32,346 nt of DNA from CAZIWJ01 sp964542855 (GTDB taxonomy: Bacteria; Bacteroidota; Bacteroidia; Cytophagales; Cyclobacteriaceae): assembly GCA_964542855.1 (NCBI GenBank), contig CAZIWJ010000006.1:1-32346 (forward strand), read 5' to 3'. Below, piece by piece: positions 31,959-32,346 of the stretch (position 1 is the first letter of the stretch; every line of letters begins with the position of its first letter). Under the pieces are notes generated by a model. It had not been told where the DNA came from, did no database searches, and worked only from the letters and a program-made list of their open reading frames with translations. The position numbers were made by a program, and so were the translations under genes.

Positions 31959-32346
31959 TTAGTACTCCCAGAGCATATGCTCTCTTTCCAGCAATTCATA
32001 CTCGTATTCCATTGAACGGAGCAGGGCCGATCGAGGATCGCCATCTTCCATGTCAATAATGTATTCATTATCAGGATTAGAATATTTTACAACACGGCCA
32101 TCGAACAATCGTAACTCAAAAGCTTCAGCGAGATTTCTATGTTCCGCATCGTTGTAGTTGTTCACCCAGATTGCCTTATCGGGGTTTTCCATGAACAACC
32201 GGTGCAAATCTTTGTACCGGAAAGTTGCCACCTCTTTCAATAAACCGGTTTCAGGGAAATTTTCCGGTGGCAGGATCATTTTCACAGACTGGATTTTGTA
32301 ATAAACCCTTCCCCTGTGCTTATCGAAGATCACGTTCTCTTTAATT
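31959..32346 (-). CDS. gldN: GldN, gliding motility / type IX secretion protein, C-terminal part
   Basis: The frame is open to the window edge, so only about the last 128 residues are present; the GTG at 32333 is internal, not a start. The opening IKENVIFDKHRGRVYYKIQS and the ending ...ELLEREHMLWEY closely resemble the GldN/PorN family (I-K-E-D-W-x-F-D-K-x-R-S near the middle, E-x-x-L-W at the C-terminus). VNNYNDAEHRNLAEAFELRLFDGRVVKYSN is the matching central part. GldN is a periplasmic subunit forming the ring with lipoprotein GldK in type IX secretion. gldK, gldL and gldM would be expected upstream, outside the window to the right. A bidirectional terminator follows 24 bases past the stop codon. 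Confidence 0.75.
   Translation of the reverse strand, partial: IKENVIFDKHRGRVYYKIQSVKMILPPENFPETGLLKEVATFRYKDLHRLFMENPDKAIWVNNYNDAEHRNLAEAFELRLFDGRVVKYSNPDNEYIIDMEDGDPRSALLRSMEYEYELLEREHMLWEY

Overview
The window reads as chromosomal DNA of a gliding or type IX secretion-competent Bacteroidota, most likely order Cytophagales. The evidence is the C-terminus of gldN at the right edge, a PorP/SprF-family outer-membrane protein, a bacillithiol gene (bshC), a DUF6452/DUF6048-like gene pair, lipoproteins with short lipoboxes, and promoter boxes of the Bacteroidota TAnnTTTG type. No rRNA, tRNA, CRISPR array, prophage or intact insertion sequence was seen. All identifications rest on reading motifs by eye; no database search was run.

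Layout. Positions 1-936 are intergenic: a 63-bp tandem repeat, two small hairpins and nothing else recognisable. 937-2764 (minus) is an overlapping amidoligase / class I glutamine-amidotransferase-like pair. 2940-5504 (plus) is an M1 aminopeptidase lipoprotein, facing a secreted TPR protein (5521-6492, minus). 6948-13619 (minus) is a complete tripartite efflux operon: TetR regulator, TolC-like channel, lipoprotein adaptor, RND pump. 13752-17984 (minus) holds rimO, bshC and a NamZ-type exo-muramidase. 18065-19579 (plus) holds two envelope proteins of unknown function. 19616-21762 (minus) is a DEDD exonuclease and an NhaC antiporter. 21877-23550 (plus) is dnaX, convergent with a single-domain response regulator. 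24052-28227 (minus) is a LysM lytic transglycosylase, an O-methyltransferase and a PorP/SprF-SPOR fusion. 28341-28760 holds remnants of what looks like a secreted beta-propeller protein. 28823-29959 (minus) is a MarR regulator and an SRPBCC-like membrane protein. 30273-31800 (plus) is a P-loop kinase / aminoglycoside-phosphotransferase-like pair. A bidirectional terminator separates it from gldN (minus, cut by the window edge).

Themes. Much of the window serves the envelope: efflux, cell-wall turnover (NamZ, LysM transglycosylase, SPOR domain), and type IX secretion (GldN, PorP/SprF, a decayed probable cargo).

The observations I rate highest are: (1) a ten-A run in dnaX at the junction between clamp-loader core and tau tail, where both alternative frames end within nine codons, which is the layout of a gamma/tau slippage switch; (2) two back-to-back promoter boxes sharing one 21-bp inverted repeat between rimO and its divergent neighbour; (3) a tandem internal duplication in the DUF6452-like lipoprotein; (4) the PorP/SprF-SPOR fusion; (5) a hydrophobic insertion in the amidotransferase-like partner of the amidoligase; (6) a pseudogene that can be pieced together from three frames. 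No wholly new multi-gene system was established.
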